Part shown: piece by piece, positions 15,342-16,213 of the stretch
Numbering within the stretch: the first letter of the stretch is position 1
Layout: each line of letters opens with the position of its first letter
Assembly: GCA_002317475.1 (NCBI GenBank)
Contig: DCIS01000037.1
Coordinates: forward strand, 325-16,537
Source: Prevotellaceae bacterium UBA1720
GTDB taxonomy: Bacteria; Bacteroidota; Bacteroidia; Bacteroidales; Bacteroidaceae
Direction: 5' to 3'
DNA: 16,213 nucleotides
Program-made: the position numbers and the translations under genes
Notes under the pieces: model-generated
Database searches by the model: none
Seen by the model: the letters and a program-made list of their open reading frames with translations, nothing else
Told to the model about the DNA's origin: nothing

Positions 15342-16208
15342 TCAATCCTTTACTACATGCGTACCTAAGGCAAATACTTTCTCCATGTTGCCTGCACCAC
15401 TGACGGCATCAGTCTTGGCAGAGAGGTTGTCCAAGTGGTTGATGATAATAGCCTCGTGCAAGCAAGGTTTCACGGGACTGCCGTATTCCAGTTCGCCATG
15501 GTGGGAGAGGATGCAATGCACGATGCGGGCAATCTCGTGATACTCTACCCCTTTCTGCTCCAGAAGATTATGGAGGGCATGGGCAGAGATGTAGATGTGC
15601 CCGAGCAGATACATCTCAGGCGTGGGTTCTCCATCCTCGCGATATTCCTTCAGTTTGCCGTAATCGTGGAACAAAACACCCAGAATGATGCGCTCAATCT
15701 TTACCTCGTCCTTGTAGGGCAGGTAGGGATAGATGCCATCTAGCATGGAGAGCATCTGCCAGGTATGGTTTGCCAATCCACCGGGGAAGGCATGGTGAAC
15801 CGAAGTGGCTGCGGGACGCTTGATGTAGTGAGTGTAAAGTGTCTCTGAACACTCGGCAATGATGTCGCGCAACTTGGTGTCATTGGTGCAGTAGGCCAAA
15901 AGATGCTGTACGGTCTCGCTCCATTGCTGGTGCGAAATGGGACGTGGAACGAAATGGTAGAGGGGGTGGTCGGGTGTTGGGGTCTGGATGTTCATCATAT
16001 CCCCATATCCGGCAGATTTCTTGCCTTGATTGTCACGGATGGACAGGAAGGTGACAAGTTGGCCCACCTGAGGTCCCTGACTGGGAGCCGTGTCCCAAAC
16101 GGCCACATTGATAGGGTCATTCTCCTCGAGGCATCTCAGTTTTAAAGTAACGAAGGGGCTACCTTTGCTGGTAACCCCATCGGTACGACTTAGCGTGATA
16201 TATTGCAT
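15342..16208 (-). CDS. YhaM-like 3'-5' exoribonuclease (OB fold plus HD domain)
   Basis: A 288-residue cytoplasmic protein. Residues 1-80 look like an OB nucleic-acid binding fold (YITLSRTDGVTSKGSPFVTL onward). Residues about 130-270 are a metal-dependent HD domain: VHHAFPGGLANHT (137-149), LFHDYGK (179-185, His181/Asp182), GHIYISAH (203-210), ILSHHGELEYGSPV (233-246) and NHLDNLSAK (257-265). These match the YhaM family of Firmicutes, which degrades RNA and some DNA from the 3' end, and its Bacteroidetes relatives. Length is near the family norm of about 310. The ATG lies six bases from the right edge, so its promoter is outside. It converges on the frr operon. Confidence 0.85.
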   Translation of the reverse strand: MQYITLSRTDGVTSKGSPFVTLKLRCLEENDPINVAVWDTAPSQGPQVGQLVTFLSIRDNQGKKSAGYGDMMNIQTPTPDHPLYHFVPRPISHQQWSETVQHLLAYCTNDTKLRDIIAECSETLYTHYIKRPAATSVHHAFPGGLANHTWQMLSMLDGIYPYLPYKDEVKIERIILGVLFHDYGKLKEYREDGEPTPEMYLLGHIYISAHALHNLLEQKGVEYHEIARIVHCILSHHGELEYGSPVKPCLHEAIIINHLDNLSAKTDAVSGAGNMEKVFALGTHVVKD

Positions 16209-16213
16209 AGTCT

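Overview
The base composition (close to 50% GC), the promoter style (TTG, about 20 bases, then TAnnTTTG) and the gene families point to a Bacteroidales chromosome, most likely a Prevotella/Segatella relative. This is read from sequence alone; no database was consulted. Twelve complete protein genes and one fragment fill the window. No rRNA, tRNA or CRISPR array was seen. No gene-free stretch exceeds 300 bases.

Left region (1-5804). A few codons of a glycine-rich plus-strand protein end at 56. A convergent gene (173-2647) encodes a very large membrane/TPR sensor protein that ends right after its histidine phospho-acceptor domain and has no ATPase domain. Divergent from it is a two-gene unit: a secreted protein with two GH43-type propellers, then a type I mannose-6-phosphate isomerase. 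A 191-bp element with perfect 17-bp inverted ends starts one base after the isomerase stop codon, followed by a strong hairpin terminator shared with the next, convergent operon.

Central region (6063-10396, minus strand). Five closely spaced genes read VTC-type polyphosphate polymerase domain protein, DUF4956 membrane protein, DUF2490-like outer-membrane barrel, a small secreted protein with a T9SS-like C-terminal tail, and a secreted Cthe_2159-like beta-helix protein. As a set they span cytoplasm, inner membrane, outer membrane and cell surface. They look like one envelope pathway of unknown product and are the best candidate for an undescribed system here.

Right region (10592-15102, plus strand). 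Four tightly packed, partly overlapping genes follow a good promoter: frr, rsgA, a DUF6057-like membrane protein, and a PD40/TolB-like lipoprotein carrying a CXXCH heme-type motif. They end at a 13-bp-stem terminator. Between this operon and the convergent YhaM-like HD-domain nuclease gene (15342-16208) lies about 145 bp organised in 11-bp steps, with unit sequences that drift from TCGCGGAACCA to TAGTCTGATTA. This array is the most striking noncoding structure in the window.
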